DNA from: Parus major
Lineage: Eukaryota; Chordata; Aves; Passeriformes; Paridae
DNA length: 64,000 nucleotides
NCBI RefSeq assembly: GCF_001522545.3
Contig: NC_031770.1
Location: forward strand, 11,299,239-11,363,238
Reading direction: 5' to 3'
Shown: one piece after another, positions 63,651-64,000 of the stretch
Numbering within the stretch: position 1 is the first letter of the stretch
Layout: every line of letters begins with the position of its first letter
The notes under the pieces: model-generated
What the model saw: only the letters and a program-made list of their open reading frames with translations
The model's database searches: none
Told to the model about the DNA's origin: nothing
Position numbers and translations under genes: made by a program

Positions 63651-64000
63651 ATGCTCCAGATGTGCCACATCCACGGGCTCCCCCCATGCCCACCGGCCTC
63701 TGATCCCTCCCCCTGAGAGGCACCTGTGTCTGACAGGTTCAGGCTTCGCTGCCTCCCGCAACGTGCCAGGATGCTGCTGGGCCCAGGGATGCACGACTGC
63801 GCCGGACGCCTGCTCCCTCAGCCAAAAAGCAGGAGTTCAGGTAGCTTGTGCCCACGGCCCTGTGCCATCAGTTTCAGCACCAGGAGCATCCATGTGCAGG
63901 GGTGACCATTAACCGTGCGGCCTCCATCCTGCTCCCAAGCATTTGCTCCGTGGTCAAGTGCCACCCGCACGCTGCCCCCTGGATGAGCAGGATGGTGTCC
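63651..64000. other. Right edge, no feature recognised
   Basis: Non-coding by eye; probably first-intron sequence of the rightward gene if the 63,371 donor is real. Confidence 0.4.

Noticed and set aside
62670..63794. 374-codon minus-strand ORF and overlapping long ORFs on both strands
   Set aside because: Produced by GC-rich CpG-island composition, open in several frames at once, with no recognisable domain.

Overview
The window looks like vertebrate nuclear DNA, most likely from a bird. Two CR1 retroposon pieces (about 14,090-14,155 and 28,104-28,600) carry the avian-style CR1 3' end. Genes are split by GT-AG introns, and the left end is compact and GC-rich, as on avian microchromosomes. 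I saw no bacterial, viral or CRISPR-like genes.

Layout. (1) 1-4,380, plus strand: the last 11 coding exons of a CUL7-type cullin, running in from beyond the left edge. The reading frame holds across every junction and gives the C-terminal 629 residues, ending at 4,291 with a poly(A) signal at 4,360. (2) 4,525-57,742, minus strand: one complete PACS-family gene (phosphofurin acidic cluster sorting protein). It has 24 coding exons and 2,742 coding bases, giving 913 residues. Every junction keeps frame. Intron 1 alone is about 32.9 kb. It faces CUL7 tail to tail. (3) 57,550-58,300: the CpG-rich PACS promoter, with five same-orientation CCAAT-type boxes, a (GC)10 run and a plus-strand TTTAAA. It may be bidirectional. 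(4) 58,300-62,880: no recognised gene, but three diverged copies of one unnamed repeat. (5) 62,880-63,650: a second CpG island with a probable first exon of a rightward gene, donor at 63,371/63,372. The rest of that gene is off the window.

Biology. CUL7 is the scaffold of a ubiquitin ligase. PACS proteins sort cargo that carries acidic clusters between trans-Golgi network, endosomes and mitochondria-associated ER. Nothing suggests a shared pathway; the pair is mainly informative as synteny. In human, PACS1 lies beside KLC2, PACS2 lies near KLC1, and CUL7 lies beside KLC4 with no PACS gene there. A complete PACS gene next to CUL7, with mixed PACS1 and PACS2 features, is what a third whole-genome-duplication paralogue missing from mammals would look like. 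That is the main finding, and it is inference from sequence and remembered synteny, not a computed phylogeny.
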